The notes: a model not told the origin generated them from the sequence alone. DNA of 64,000 nucleotides from Alkalibacter mobilis (GCF_015594845.1 NZ_JADNRK010000008.1:39485-103484), one strand, 5' to 3'. Positions 1 through 10,275 are shown, numbered from the stretch's first letter. Translations and numbers: made by a program.

Positions 1-746
<746 letters not shown>

Positions 747-811
747 TTATTATTTCATGATTATTACTTGTTCAATCACCCCATAGGCAATCCCAAGTAT
801 TAATTTTGAGT

Positions 812-862
812 AAAAAAAAATCCTTCGCTCTATAAGTGTCTTATACTTATAGGGACGAAAGA
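812..862 (-). terminator. T-box-controlled terminator of ilvC leader
   Basis: On the minus strand a long stem (CTTTCGTCCCTATAAGT against ACTTATAGAGCGAAGG) is followed by a run of nine T. It lies just after the T-box sequence, so it is the terminator that uncharged tRNA binding would prevent. Confidence 0.85.
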
Positions 863-1115
863 TCTATTATCTCGTGGTACCACCCTAATTCACAGCCTGC
901 AAAGGTCTGTCTCATTTCAGATCAACAAAAGTTAATCCAAAGCCTAATATCGGTGGCTGCCGCTTCATCCTACTAAGCTGGGCTTTTCAGAAAAAGTGCT
1001 CTAAAGTGAGTATTGCATACCTCTCTGACGCTGATTTTCACCATCCATCAGCTCTCTGGGTCAAAGGTTTGGTACTTTTCTCTTTGTCATCGCGTTTGCC
1101 ATTATTTCGTATTAG
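812..1115 (-). ncRNA. T-box riboswitch upstream of ilvC
   Basis: The minus strand carries the T-box core AGGGTGGTACCACG (around 872-886), a stem I region with the AGTA S-turn sequence and the apical GCTGATGG...GGTGAAAATCAGC block, then the terminator. The likely specifier codon is CTC (Leu; plus-strand GAG at 1008-1010), just 5' of the closing CTTT of stem I. That reading is an inference and needs folding. It fits leucine control of a branched-chain gene. Confidence 0.9.
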
Positions 1116-1120
1116 AACTT

Positions 1121-1149
1121 ATTATATTCTTCCGGGTTATTTGTGTCAA
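1121..1149 (-). promoter_or_regulatory. sigma-A promoter of ilvC T-box transcript
   Basis: Minus strand TTGACA (1144-1149), 17-nt spacer, TATAAT (1121-1126): a consensus promoter placed correctly for the T-box leader. Confidence 0.85.
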
Positions 1150-1181
1150 GATTTATTTGCTTTATTATCAAAAAAATCTAA

Positions 1182-1934
1182 TTATTCAGATAATTTCCTC
1201 CACCGGATCTTGGCCTCAACGATGGAATCACCCTCCCGAGTGTGTATTCGATGGATAGATTCCTCGCATCCGTCTCTTGGGTCGGTACCTGAAATATGTA
1301 CCAGGTCGCCTTCTAAAGCTTCTTTCTTGTAGTGGATCGAGATATTTTCGATCCCAAATTTATCTCTGGTATACTCAGGCAGGGAATCCATTATCCACCC
1401 TATATACCTTCCGTTGTTTACATGGGCATTAAAATCTATGTCCCCGTATTTGACTTTTTCCGTTACTGTATGATCCCACTCTTTGTTGACATCAAACTTC
1501 TCATAATCAAGCTTCAAGTTTTGATTAAAATCAAACCCGTAGGCATTTGGATAGAAATCGTCTATCTTCTTTATCCTGCCCTTTAAGGTATCTATCATCA
1601 CCCACTGGGAATGTATCCGTGCGATTTCCTTTTTTTCATCATCCTCGAATGCAAAAATCCTGTCTGCCACCAACCTGTGAAAGCCTACCGGCATTGTGGT
1701 CAATTTTAGAGTCTCGTTGAATTTTGGAAGCCTCTTGATAGAGATGTCAAATTTTGTTATGACCCATGCCAATCCTTTTTCCTTAAGATGGCACTGGCCC
1801 AATCCCAGCTCTTCACCCTGGAGCATGGCTATATCCTGTGCATAGTTGACAAGCTTTTCGGGTTTTAATATTTGTTTTTTATCCACCTCGTAGCTGTGGA
1901 CCTTATACTCTCCAGTCATTTTATATCCAGCCAT
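1182..1934 (-). CDS. acyl-ACP thioesterase
   Basis: Cytosolic double hot-dog hydrolase of the FatA/acyl-ACP thioesterase family (about 250 residues, normal for bacteria). It releases free fatty acids from acyl carrier protein and may set chain length or recycle acyl groups. The first hot-dog starts with EYKVHSYEVDKKQILKPEKL. The second contains DIDFNAHVNNGRYIGWIMD, whose Asn-x-His-Val-Asn-Asn matches the family active-site loop. The ribosome site AGGAG overlaps the stop of the upstream YhaM-like gene, so the two are probably co-transcribed and translationally coupled. Substrate length cannot be read from sequence. Confidence 0.88.
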   Translation of the reverse strand: MAGYKMTGEYKVHSYEVDKKQILKPEKLVNYAQDIAMLQGEELGLGQCHLKEKGLAWVITKFDISIKRLPKFNETLKLTTMPVGFHRLVADRIFAFEDDEKKEIARIHSQWVMIDTLKGRIKKIDDFYPNAYGFDFNQNLKLDYEKFDVNKEWDHTVTEKVKYGDIDFNAHVNNGRYIGWIMDSLPEYTRDKFGIENISIHYKKEALEGDLVHISGTDPRDGCEESIHRIHTREGDSIVEAKIRWRKLSE

Positions 1935-1942
1935 TTTGAATC

Positions 1943-2905
1943 TTACTCCTTTGACAAATTTGCCTTGTACATGTTTCTTCCTTCCAAAGTCATGCTCCTG
2001 TCACCGAATTGGCCCGGTTCAACATCTTTAAGCACCTTGTCCATGGCATACATCCTGGCATCTATCAAGTCTATGTAATGCAACAGCTCCCCTTCGGGTA
2101 CAAGCGGTTTCTTGGGGCTCCCGTATTCTGCATGATAGTGATGTGAAAGTATCATGTGCTCCAATACCAGTTTCAATTCCGGTGAAATCCCCAATTCGCA
2201 AGCTGCCTTGTCGATGTCTACGATACCTTGGATGATGTGTCCCAAAAGTTTCCCTTCCTTTGTGTAGTCTTCCACAAGACCCATGTCATTGGATTGCATC
2301 TCGTCTACTTTTGAAAGATCATGCAGCATTATTCCCGCCAGCAGGAGTTCCTTGTCGACGAAAGGGTAAATTGGGATTATTCCTTCTGCAATCTTCAACA
2401 TGGATGTAACGTGATACAGCAAACCGGATTTTATAGCATGGTGATGAGTCTTTGCAGCCGGATAATATAGAAGCTTTTCCTTTTTCTCTTCCAGAAGATA
2501 TTCTGTGATCAGTTTTAATTCTTCATTTTCAAATCCACTCAACAGCCTTAACATGTATTCGTACATTTTTTCAGGTGTCTCCGGGGCACTCTCAACAAAG
2601 TCATTTACATCTACTTTGTCCCCCTCATTCAAATACCTGATCTTGTTGAGTCTCAACTGCAGCTTCCCGTTAAATTTTTGCACCAGAGCATCTATTGCCA
2701 CCATATCTCCGGTTTTGAATGCCGCCATGTCTCCTGACGCATTCCAGAGTTTTCCGCTGGCTTCATTTCCGTGACTGTCTCCCAAAATCAGATCCAGATA
2801 CAGGGAATCGTTCTTTGCTTTTTTTAAATCAGAGTTCTTTACTATCATGTACGTAACCACGTTTTGACCGTAGTCCATGTCCTTTATTGAAATATTGTTG
2901 ATCAT
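1943..2905 (-). CDS. YhaM-like 3'-5' exoribonuclease (OB fold + HD domain)
   Basis: An N-terminal OB-fold nucleic-acid-binding domain (roughly residues 10-100) is followed by an HD phosphohydrolase domain with KTHHHAIKSGLLYHV, LHDLSKVDEM and HMILSHHYH as metal ligands. This architecture and length match YhaM/CBF1, a 3'-5' exonuclease acting on RNA ends and single-stranded DNA. The chosen ATG (2903-2905, protein starting MINNISIKDM) has AGGAGAG at good spacing. An upstream in-frame ATG would overlap the TetR gene and lacks a site. It sits between a TetR regulator and an acyl-ACP thioesterase, probably as one transcript. Confidence 0.85.
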   Translation of the reverse strand: MINNISIKDMDYGQNVVTYMIVKNSDLKKAKNDSLYLDLILGDSHGNEASGKLWNASGDMAAFKTGDMVAIDALVQKFNGKLQLRLNKIRYLNEGDKVDVNDFVESAPETPEKMYEYMLRLLSGFENEELKLITEYLLEEKKEKLLYYPAAKTHHHAIKSGLLYHVTSMLKIAEGIIPIYPFVDKELLLAGIMLHDLSKVDEMQSNDMGLVEDYTKEGKLLGHIIQGIVDIDKAACELGISPELKLVLEHMILSHHYHAEYGSPKKPLVPEGELLHYIDLIDARMYAMDKVLKDVEPGQFGDRSMTLEGRNMYKANLSKE

Positions 2906-2924
2906 GCTCACTCTCCTGGGGTTA

Positions 2925-3545
2925 TTATTTTGATCCAATGCCATTTTCAAGAAGGTCGATCATATCCTCTACAAGAGACATGAAATTCTCCTCTTCACTC
3001 TTGCCGAATAGATCGATAAGGTCGCCTGAAATGGAATTGCTGAGTTGAAACAGATAATAGGCGGCAAGGTTCAGATTTATGTCCGCCTTGACATCGCCTC
3101 TTTTGACGCCTTCTGCCAATATGTTTTTGTATATTTTCAGTCCTTCATCCTTCTTGTCGTCCATTATCTCATTATAGGTGTCCGCTTCCGAATCTGAAAG
3201 CATATGTTGACCGATTTTTGCAAGTCTGGGATTTTCCTTGGCAAATCTGATTCCGCTTTTAAACAGCTCCTTCAAGAATTCGAAGCAATTCATGCCGCTG
3301 GGATTTGCCATCTCGGGCGTCAAATAGCTTATTTTCTTTTTGTAGATCTCTTCAATCAAGAATTTGTATAGATCTTTCTTGTTTGTGAAATACTGATAAA
3401 AGCTTCCCTTGGGTATCCCGGCATTTTCGATTATTCTATTGATACTTGCTTGTCTGTAAGGATTCTTGGCAAATTCATCCAGAGCCGATTCATAGATTTT
3501 GTTTCTCTTGGCTTCGGGCAAATTATAGAATGTTTCTTTTGGCAT
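2925..3545 (-). CDS. TetR/AcrR-family transcriptional regulator
   Basis: A 206-residue one-domain regulator. Residues about 10-55 form the TetR helix-turn-helix (KIYESALDEFAKN...IIENAGIPKGSFYQYFTNKKDLY). The rest is a variable helical ligand domain. It is first in a likely transcript with the exoribonuclease and thioesterase genes, with a consensus promoter directly upstream and an inverted repeat in the 5' UTR that could be its own operator. The thioesterase partner hints at a lipid-related ligand, but this is only context. Confidence 0.88.
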   Translation of the reverse strand: MPKETFYNLPEAKRNKIYESALDEFAKNPYRQASINRIIENAGIPKGSFYQYFTNKKDLYKFLIEEIYKKKISYLTPEMANPSGMNCFEFLKELFKSGIRFAKENPRLAKIGQHMLSDSEADTYNEIMDDKKDEGLKIYKNILAEGVKRGDVKADINLNLAAYYLFQLSNSISGDLIDLFGKSEEENFMSLVEDMIDLLENGIGSK

Positions 3546-3561
3546 TTTTATTCTCCTACCG

Positions 3562-3577
3562 GCGACCGTTAAGTCGC
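3562..3577. promoter_or_regulatory. candidate TetR operator
   Basis: Inverted repeat GCGAC-N6-GTCGC lies between the -10 box and the start codon of the TetR gene, a position where binding would block transcription. Inference from position and symmetry only. Confidence 0.45.
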
Positions 3578-3590
3578 ATTTGTTAGTTAA

Positions 3591-3619
3591 AGTATATTCT
3601 TACCTGTTTTTTTTGTCAA
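3591..3619 (-). promoter_or_regulatory. sigma-A promoter of TetR-yhaM-thioesterase transcript
   Basis: Minus strand TTGACA, 17-nt spacer, TATACT. Confidence 0.8.
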
Positions 3620-3622
3620 ACT

Positions 3623-3648
3623 AAAAAAACCCCGAAAAATGGGGTTTT
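3623..3648 (-). terminator. rho-independent terminator after htrA
   Basis: AACCCC-loop-GGGGTT hairpin followed by seven T on the minus strand, beginning at the htrA stop codon. Confidence 0.85.
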
Positions 3649-4831
3649 ATTCCAGTGACGTGGCGTTCAATTCAACCTGAACAGTAGATTCTACGCCTGA
3701 TCTTTCGTATTTCACTTCCACTGACTGTCCCGATGATTTTCCGTACAATATTTCCCTCAGCTTCAGCATGGTGTTGACTTCCTTGCCGTCTACCTCCAGG
3801 ATCACGTCGTCGGGTTTGAGCCCAGCCTTTGATGCTCCAGAGCCGGGTTGCACTTCCATGACCAGTATTCCTTTTTTCAAATCTATGCCGCTGTCTCCAT
3901 AGTACCGGGCAATTTCTCTGTCAAGACAGCTTACGCCCATAACCACTGCCTGAAACTCTCCGGTTTTTACTATCTGATTTATGATCGGTTTTGCTATGTT
4001 GATGGGTATGGCAAACCCCATTCCTTCGCCGGTATCTATTTTGTAGGTGTTTATTCCTATAACTTCGCCGTTTTTATTGAGCAACGGTCCGCCGCTGTTT
4101 CCACTGTTGATGGAAGCATCTGTCTGGATCAGATCTTCGGCAATGTTGTTTGCACCTACCATGATGCTTCTATTGAGCGCACTGATTATTCCAGATGTTA
4201 CTGTCCTTTCAAAGGTCAGTCCCAAAGGGTTTCCAATTGCCACTGCCAGTTCTCCCACGTTGATTTGATCTGAGTCGCCCAATCTTGCCACCGGCAAATT
4301 GTCAGCCTCTATTTTTACGATTGCCAGATCCAAGGATGCATCAGACCAAATTTTTTCTCCGCTGAAAGTTCTGCCGTCTTTCAAAGATACGGTTATGCTT
4401 TTTGGATTGTCCGTTACCACATGTTGGTTGGTCAGGATGTAGCCGTCGGAAGTTACGATAACACCCGAGCCCACTCCCGTCTGTTCGAATTGTCTCCAAT
4501 AACCGTCCTGGATCTCAACGGTGGTTATCCCTACGACGGCGGGGGTTACCAACTCTGCCACCGCTTCTACGGTAGTGGGCGCATTGTCGCTGATGTTGAG
4601 AACTTGTTGGACGATTCCTCCGTCATCATTGGATATCGTCTTCTCGTCGAGTCCGTCAAGATATGTGAATGCCACCGCACCCATGAAAGCACTGCCAAGC
4701 AGCGCACCTGCAAGACCAGCCGCAAAATATTTGAGACCTTTTCGCTCTTTCTTGGGTTTCTTTCCATACCGGTCTTCCCTGTCGGTCAAAATCGTTTCGA
4801 CCTCATATCTTTCATCCTTGTTATCCATCAT
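3647..4831 (-). CDS. htrA: HtrA/DegP-type serine protease, membrane anchored
   Basis: Envelope quality-control protease. It has a charged cytosolic N-terminus, a membrane segment at about 33-57 (LKYFAAGLAGALLGSAFMG), a trypsin-like domain with catalytic His in LTNQHVV (about 137), Asp in SLDLAIV (about 168) and Ser in NSGNSGGPL (about 246), then one C-terminal PDZ domain (about 290-390). At 394 residues it matches Gram-positive HtrA. It follows walJ by 13 bp, the same pairing seen at the end of the walRK operons of Bacilli, though walRK itself is not here. Confidence 0.93.
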   Translation of the reverse strand: MMDNKDERYEVETILTDREDRYGKKPKKERKGLKYFAAGLAGALLGSAFMGAVAFTYLDGLDEKTISNDDGGIVQQVLNISDNAPTTVEAVAELVTPAVVGITTVEIQDGYWRQFEQTGVGSGVIVTSDGYILTNQHVVTDNPKSITVSLKDGRTFSGEKIWSDASLDLAIVKIEADNLPVARLGDSDQINVGELAVAIGNPLGLTFERTVTSGIISALNRSIMVGANNIAEDLIQTDASINSGNSGGPLLNKNGEVIGINTYKIDTGEGMGFAIPINIAKPIINQIVKTGEFQAVVMGVSCLDREIARYYGDSGIDLKKGILVMEVQPGSGASKAGLKPDDVILEVDGKEVNTMLKLREILYGKSSGQSVEVKYERSGVESTVQVELNATSLE

Positions 4832-4844
4832 ACTATCACCTCAG

Positions 4845-5627
4845 TTATAGTTCGTATATATTGCTGGGCGAAAATCTCCTTGCCACTTCCACTGAAACCG
4901 TCTCGTGAAGTTTGTTTTCCTTCAATTTATTCCTTGTAGTTTCCAATGCCAGCTGGGGAAAATTGTTTTCTTCACTAAGATGGGCCAGGACAACTCTCCT
5001 CAAGCCTTCCTCTGCCAGTTTCACTATGGTCTCTGCCGCAGTTTCATTGGACAGATGTCCGTATTCTCCAGCAACTCTTTTTTTTAAAAAATACGGGTAT
5101 CTCCCCGCCATCAGCATGTTGACATCGTGATTCGACTCCATTACCACAAGATCGCACATTTTGATGTTTTCGTAAATTTCTTCATTTAAAGTTCCGGTAT
5201 CCGTGACGATACCTATTTTCCTGTTTGCGGATCGAATAGTAAATCCGATCGGGTCAACAGCATCGTGATTCAGGGGAAATGCCTTGACACAAAGATCTTC
5301 TATCTCAAATTCTTTGCCTGCTTCTATTATATTTACGTTCTCGTCTTTGACTTTGCCGATTTGATCTTTTACCGCCAGCCACGTATTCATGTTCAGATAA
5401 ATAGGTATGTCAAATTTTCTGGAAAGGATCCCCAAACCTTTAACATGATCCGAATGGTCATGAGTTACCAGAATTCCGTTGACGGTTGCAGGATCCGACC
5501 CTATTTCATTCAGCGCCCTGGAAATTTTGATCCCGCTGAGTCCCGAATCTACCAGGACTTTCCCGTGGGTGCCTTCCACATACAAACTGTTGCCGCTGCT
5601 TCCACTGTACAAACTGCAGAATCTCAT
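4845..5627 (-). CDS. walJ: WalJ/YycJ-like metallo-beta-lactamase-fold hydrolase
   Basis: Cytosolic metal hydrolase of the YycJ/WalJ family (260 residues). It opens with MRFCSLYSGSSGNSLYVEG and carries the metal motif THDHSDHVKG. Further ligands are in PLNHDAVDP, TDTGTL and LAHLSEENN. WalJ is proposed to link DNA replication or cell division to wall metabolism, and some homologues have nuclease activity; the exact substrate here is unknown. The ATG has GGGAGGG just upstream. It is transcribed with htrA. Confidence 0.9.
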   Translation of the reverse strand: MRFCSLYSGSSGNSLYVEGTHGKVLVDSGLSGIKISRALNEIGSDPATVNGILVTHDHSDHVKGLGILSRKFDIPIYLNMNTWLAVKDQIGKVKDENVNIIEAGKEFEIEDLCVKAFPLNHDAVDPIGFTIRSANRKIGIVTDTGTLNEEIYENIKMCDLVVMESNHDVNMLMAGRYPYFLKKRVAGEYGHLSNETAAETIVKLAEEGLRRVVLAHLSEENNFPQLALETTRNKLKENKLHETVSVEVARRFSPSNIYEL

Positions 5628-5699
5628 GGATCCCTCCCTCTTGTCCGAGCACTTTCCGTCATGCCCTAATAATAGACAATTTTTCTTAAACTTCCCTTA

Positions 5700-5724
5700 A
5701 AAAAGTCCCGGAATACCGGGACAA
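5700..5724 (-). terminator. terminator after murA
   Basis: GTCCCGG-TATT-CCGGGAC hairpin with a following T run on the minus strand. Confidence 0.88.
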
Positions 5725-5728
5725 GTCA

Positions 5729-6985
5729 TCAGTCGTTGATTCTTATTATTTTTGCTCCCAGGTTCAGAAGCTTTTGCTCCATGTTTTCGTATCCTCTATC
5801 CAAATGCTTGAGTTCCGTTACTTCTGTTTTACCGTCAGCCACCAATCCAGCAATGACCATGGCCGCACCGGCCCTTAAATCGGTAGCACTCAAGGTTGTC
5901 CCGGAAAGTTTTTTCCCTCCGTTGATCATGGCTACCCTTCCGTTCACCAATATCGATGCACCCATTTTTATGAGTTCGTCAACATACTTGAATCTGTTTT
6001 CAAATATGCTTTCAGTTATAGTTCCGCTTCCCTCGGCCATGCACATCAATACTGCCATGGGCTGTTGAAGATCTGTGGGGAATCCCGGATAAGGAAGTGT
6101 CTTTATATTTACCGACTTCAAAGGCACTTTTCCCACTACTCTTATGGAATCGTCGTATTCGGTTATCTCTGCTCCCATTTCCACCAACTTTGCCGTGATG
6201 GACTCGAGATGCTTTGGTATCACGTTTTTGACCAGAACGTCTCCTCTTGTGGCTGCTGCGGCTATCATGTAAGTTCCTGATTCAATCTGATCCGGAATCA
6301 CCATATAATCGCACCCGTGCATATTTTCCACGCCGGTTATTTTGATCACATCAGTTCCCGCACCCTTAACATTTGCACCCATCAGGTTCAAAAAGTTTGC
6401 CACATCGACCACGTGTGGTTCCTTTGCAGCATTTTCAAGGACAGTTACCCCTTTGGCTCTCACTGCCGCAAGCATAATATTTATGGTGGCTCCTACGCTC
6501 ACAACGTCCAAATATATGGAGGCTCCCTTGAGTTCTTCTGCATGGGCCCTTATGATCCCGTGTTCCAGTTCAACCTTGGCCCCCAATGCTTCGAATCCCT
6601 TTATGTGTTGGTCTATGGGTCTTACTCCGATGTTGCAGCCTCCCGGAAAAGGTATGACGACATTCTTGAATCTACCCAGCAGAGCTCCAATGAGATAATA
6701 TGATGCTCTCATTTTTTGAGTCTCCTCGTCGAGCATCTCATACTTGTCCACGGTGGTGGTATCAAAAACTACGGTGTTGTCCTTTTCTCTGACAACCCCC
6801 ACTCCCATTTTTTCCAAAATATTTATGAATCGGTTGACATCCTTTATGTTAGGCAAATTTTCAAGCCTGCAAACACCTTCCGCCAGCAACACTGCCGGTA
6901 TCAATCCCAAGGCTGCATTTTTGGCTCCAGCTATGGTTACCTCGCCTTTCAGGGGATGTCCCCCTTCTATTATTAAACGATCCAT
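5729..6985 (-). CDS. murA: UDP-N-acetylglucosamine 1-carboxyvinyltransferase
   Basis: First committed step of peptidoglycan synthesis: transfer of enolpyruvate from PEP to UDP-GlcNAc. The EPSP-synthase fold is evident from [20 protein letters not shown] and ITGVENMHG. The catalytic, fosfomycin-target Cys is in [11 protein letters not shown] (about residue 117), so fosfomycin sensitivity is expected. The ATG at 6983-6985 fits the family N-terminus and has GGGAAG upstream; the longer upstream reading adds 19 residues with no family match. It is followed by its own terminator, separating it from walJ-htrA. Confidence 0.96.
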   Translation of the reverse strand: MDRLIIEGGHPLKGEVTIAGAKNAALGLIPAVLLAEGVCRLENLPNIKDVNRFINILEKMGVGVVREKDNTVVFDTTTVDKYEMLDEETQKMRASYYLIGALLGRFKNVVIPFPGGCNIGVRPIDQHIKGFEALGAKVELEHGIIRAHAEELKGASIYLDVVSVGATINIMLAAVRAKGVTVLENAAKEPHVVDVANFLNLMGANVKGAGTDVIKITGVENMHGCDYMVIPDQIESGTYMIAAAATRGDVLVKNVIPKHLESITAKLVEMGAEITEYDDSIRVVGKVPLKSVNIKTLPYPGFPTDLQQPMAVLMCMAEGSGTITESIFENRFKYVDELIKMGASILVNGRVAMINGGKKLSGTTLSATDLRAGAAMVIAGLVADGKTEVTELKHLDRGYENMEQKLLNLGAKIIRIND

Positions 6986-7206
6986 TCGTAACTTCCCTTC
7001 ATTTTTGTGTTGTTTACTGGGATGCATTATATCATATTTCATCTAAACATTAAACAAAAAGAAGTCTCTGGATCCTTTATAACTCGTTATATCAGTATTT
7101 TCACCGAGTAAACCTTCACAACCGGAGACGAGTTGAGCATTGGGGGCATAATCCACTTTATTTATGATATAATGATATTTATAAATTCTTAAAGAAGGTG
7201 CCCTAT

Positions 7207-8178
7207 TTGAACCAATTTGAAATAATCCAAAAAAACGATGACCTCTCCGTCACCCTAGTCGAAAATATTTTTATAAACCATTACATGCCTAAAGCTCCGG
7301 GGGACTTTGTCAAAGTGTATCTTCTGGGTTTGAAATATTGCCAGTCCAAAAATCTGTCCGACATAAGCAACAAGGTCATAGCCAAGAGCCTCAATCTTTT
7401 GGAAAGTGATGTGATCAAGGCTTGGCGATACTGGGAAGACGAAGGGATCCTTATGGTCGAAATCGACCAAGACAACAGCATCATCAAATATTTCAATATA
7501 ACGTCACTTATGATCGAGGGAAAAGGGCTTCCCTCCAAAAAAGATGATGATTCAAAGAAAATCTCCGAAACAAGGCAGATGTACCAAGCCATTGAAAGAA
7601 TGTTTTCCAGGCCTCTCAGCAGCAAAGAACTTCAAACAATCGACAGCTGGATGAGCGACCTCATGTTTGATATTCAGACAGTCATGCTGCTTGTTGAGTA
7701 CTGTCTGGACAAAAATAAAAAAGATATAAATTATATGAATCGCGTCGCCTTGTCATGGTACGATAAAAACATTAGTACTTACGACGTAGCTATGGGCCAC
7801 ATAGAAAAAACAAATAAAAAGTGGACCAGTTACTACAAAATAATGAACTTTCTCGGTTTTAACCGCCAACCAACAAAAGGCGAAATCGAATTGATGGACA
7901 GATGGCTTGATGAATACAAATTCAGTTTAGAGATAATCATGGAGGGTTGCAGGAGAATGTCCAGCACCGGAAAGCCCAATTTCAGATATCTCAACTCCAT
8001 ACTTGTCTCGTGGAATAAAAAGGGTTACCAAACTCTCGAGGACATCGCCAAGGAAAAAATCGAATCCGACTCCAAAGGCAAAAACAAGGAAGAATCTGCA
8101 AAAACATCAAAATACGATTACGATTTGATACAGAAAAAACTAAGAGAAAAAATGTGGAGCGATAAAAATGAAAGATAA
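7207..8178 (+). CDS. dnaD: DnaD-domain replication/primosome protein
   Basis: Helicase-loading accessory protein of low-GC Gram-positives. The N-terminal region (about 1-100) is a winged-helix-like domain (LSDISNKVIAKSLNLLESDVIKAWRYWEDEGIL). Two DnaD C-terminal-type helical repeats follow (about 125-190 and 205-275), each ending in a YMNRVALSWYDK / YLNSILVSWNKK motif. I prefer the TTG at 7207 because AAGAAGGTG lies six bases upstream; a GTG at 7198 overlaps that site. It overlaps the helicase loader gene by 11 bp. A TATAAT box at 7168-7173 is the likely -10, with no clear -35. Confidence 0.88.
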   Translation: MNQFEIIQKNDDLSVTLVENIFINHYMPKAPGDFVKVYLLGLKYCQSKNLSDISNKVIAKSLNLLESDVIKAWRYWEDEGILMVEIDQDNSIIKYFNITSLMIEGKGLPSKKDDDSKKISETRQMYQAIERMFSRPLSSKELQTIDSWMSDLMFDIQTVMLLVEYCLDKNKKDINYMNRVALSWYDKNISTYDVAMGHIEKTNKKWTSYYKIMNFLGFNRQPTKGEIELMDRWLDEYKFSLEIIMEGCRRMSSTGKPNFRYLNSILVSWNKKGYQTLEDIAKEKIESDSKGKNKEESAKTSKYDYDLIQKKLREKMWSDKNER

Positions 8179-9148
8179 TGCATACAACACCGCACTTCAG
8201 GAATTCAACGAAAGGATCTCACAAAGAAAAAAAGATCATCAGCATAAGATCGATATTCTCAATGGAAAGATACCCCAATTGAAAATCATCGGAGACGGCA
8301 TCAACAAGGCCGGTCTCAAACTGACGATCGCCTCCGTTTCCGAAGGCAACCCCACCGATTTAAAGAAGTACAGGGAAGAGATCGAATTGTTGAAATCAGA
8401 TCAAATAAGTCTTCTGGAATCGGAAGGTTACCCCAAAGATTATTTGGATTACAAACCCATATGTCCCATTTGCAATGACCAAGGAGTGGTAAATGGAGAA
8501 AGATGTGTTTGTTTCAACAAACTCCTGGTGGAAAAATACTACGATCAATCAAATTTGAAGAATATTTTGGACAAAGAGAACTTCGACAACTTCAACACCG
8601 GATACTACTCGGATTCAAAGGGATCTTATCCGGCTTCACCAAAGCTCAATATTCAAAATATACTTCTGGCCGCAATCAATTACGCTAATAATTTCAAGTC
8701 TGAAAAGACCAATTTGTATTTTTTCGGCGATCCCGGGCTGGGCAAGACTTTTCTTTCCCATTGCATCGCCAAGGAAGTTTTGGACAAAGGGTTCATTGTG
8801 ATTTATCAAACATCGTCGGAATTGTTGGACATTATACGAAGAAGCAAATTCCAAAATCCCACTGATAGCACACAGGACAATCCTGTCAATTATCTTTATT
8901 CCTGCGATCTTCTTATAATCGATGATCTTGGAACCGAAACCCTGACCGATTTTGCAAACAATGAGCTTTTTAACCTCATAAACAAACGCCTTAAAGACGA
9001 GAAAAAGATGATAATCAGCACAAACTTATCTCTCGACAAGCTTGAGGATAGATACTCCGCCCGTTTGGCTTCAAGGATTATAGGTAATTTCAGGTTTTTC
9101 GAGTTTTTCGGCGAAGATATAAGAATGAAAAAAGCCGACATCATATGA
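8168..9148 (+). CDS. dnaI: DnaC/DnaI-type replicative helicase loader (AAA+ ATPase)
   Basis: Loads the replicative helicase onto DNA together with DnaD/DnaB. The N-terminal coiled region is followed by a Cys cluster (CPICNDQG...CVCF, about 98-117) and an AAA+ domain. Walker A is GDPGLGKT (about 189-196), Walker B is LLIIDDLGTE (about 248-257), and a downstream Arg-rich SARLASRIIGN segment contains the sensor/arginine finger. Its 326 residues and the overlap with dnaD are the expected arrangement. A perfect palindromic terminator follows. Confidence 0.92.
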   Translation: MKDNAYNTALQEFNERISQRKKDHQHKIDILNGKIPQLKIIGDGINKAGLKLTIASVSEGNPTDLKKYREEIELLKSDQISLLESEGYPKDYLDYKPICPICNDQGVVNGERCVCFNKLLVEKYYDQSNLKNILDKENFDNFNTGYYSDSKGSYPASPKLNIQNILLAAINYANNFKSEKTNLYFFGDPGLGKTFLSHCIAKEVLDKGFIVIYQTSSELLDIIRRSKFQNPTDSTQDNPVNYLYSCDLLIIDDLGTETLTDFANNELFNLINKRLKDEKKMIISTNLSLDKLEDRYSARLASRIIGNFRFFEFFGEDIRMKKADII

Positions 9149-9161
9149 TGTCGGCTTTTTT
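9128..9161. terminator. bidirectional terminator between dnaI and the YabE-like gene
   Basis: Perfect 11-bp-arm palindrome (GCCGACATCAT / ATGATGTCGGC) flanked by A and T runs, serving both convergent genes. Confidence 0.92.
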
Positions 9162-9169
9162 GTTCAATG

Positions 9170-10210
9170 TTAATCCAGAACATATACCTTCAAAGTCTTT
9201 CTTCCAAATCTGAGAGCTTCCTCGTGAGAATTGAAATATATGTCTATTCTGTTTCCCTTGATCGCACCGCCCCTGTCTTCCACGACAAAAATTCCCCTGT
9301 TTGATGAATTCCTGAAGTATGGAATATAGAATTCTGTTCCAAATGCGAAGGATTTTGAAGTTGCAATGGTTCTGTTGGCTGTAGTTCTTGTCCCGCTGGC
9401 CGTCACATATCCGTTTCCGGGCCCGGTACAAATTTCACATGAGCAATAAGCGGTGGCCGTTACGTACATGGCCGTCCTAAACCGGGTCTGCCCCCTTGAT
9501 GTAGCTATATATACGTTGGTGCCTACTTCCTTGATCTCTTCTTTCGGTTCAACTTCGACTTTTTCTTCGAGAACCGTTCTGCTGTATTCCACTCCGTCGT
9601 GATACACGACTTTTTCAGTCACTGATCTAAGGCCATCGCTTCCCTTTTGGATCGTTTTTACTTCTCCCTTGTCCATATTGGAGTTACTTCTTGTTACCTG
9701 GGTGTACTTGACAGGATACTTGTTTGTGTCAAGTTCTTCCGTGACCCTGGTTATTCTGATCTCTTCGTCGAAGTTCAAGTCCAGCTTTTCATCCACGGCA
9801 GGATAAACCAAATCCAGTTCTTCCAATCTGAGACCTAATTTTTCGATTATGTCTTCGACTTGTTTTTCGGCGGTGACAAATACATATTCTTTTCCGTCCG
9901 CCACTACTTTGACTTCCATTCCTCTTTTGATTTCAATCTTTTGTTCGTTTTCCAGCACATTATCCAAAGGAACTGAGATCTCATCCATCTCACCAAGGCT
10001 GATCTCGTTGTCTAAAAGAGCTTCACCTACAGTTTTTTCTCCTCTGAATGTATATTCCATGGTGTTTCCTTCATCAACTATCGTCACGATTTTTTCTGTT
10101 GTCTGGAAGATGACAAATGCCGCTGACATTGCTACGATCAGCAATGAAATGATTAAAAGATTACGGCCGATTGCGCCCAATTCCTTTAATCTTTTTAAAT
10201 TAACGTTCAT
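9170..10210 (-). CDS. YabE-like cell-wall protein (DUF348, G5 and 3D domains)
   Basis: Exported wall-remodelling protein related to B. subtilis YabE and to the resuscitation-promoting-factor group. It has an N-terminal membrane segment (about 15-32, LLIISLLIVAMSAAFVIF), ubiquitin-like DUF348 repeats, a G5 domain (about 150-230) and a C-terminal 3D domain beginning TATAYCSCEICTGPGNGYV and ending VVEDRGGAIKGNRIDIYF. The latter carries the conserved Asp residues of the MltA-like barrel. Presumed peptidoglycan lytic activity is from family knowledge. Neighbour tatD is also a yab-region gene in Bacilli. Confidence 0.88.
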   Translation of the reverse strand: MNVNLKRLKELGAIGRNLLIISLLIVAMSAAFVIFQTTEKIVTIVDEGNTMEYTFRGEKTVGEALLDNEISLGEMDEISVPLDNVLENEQKIEIKRGMEVKVVADGKEYVFVTAEKQVEDIIEKLGLRLEELDLVYPAVDEKLDLNFDEEIRITRVTEELDTNKYPVKYTQVTRSNSNMDKGEVKTIQKGSDGLRSVTEKVVYHDGVEYSRTVLEEKVEVEPKEEIKEVGTNVYIATSRGQTRFRTAMYVTATAYCSCEICTGPGNGYVTASGTRTTANRTIATSKSFAFGTEFYIPYFRNSSNRGIFVVEDRGGAIKGNRIDIYFNSHEEALRFGRKTLKVYVLD

Positions 10211-10275
10211 TCTTTACCTCCTAATTTAAGGCCCAAAACAGGCCTGCTTGCGGATTTCTCCAGCGAGTACCAGAC

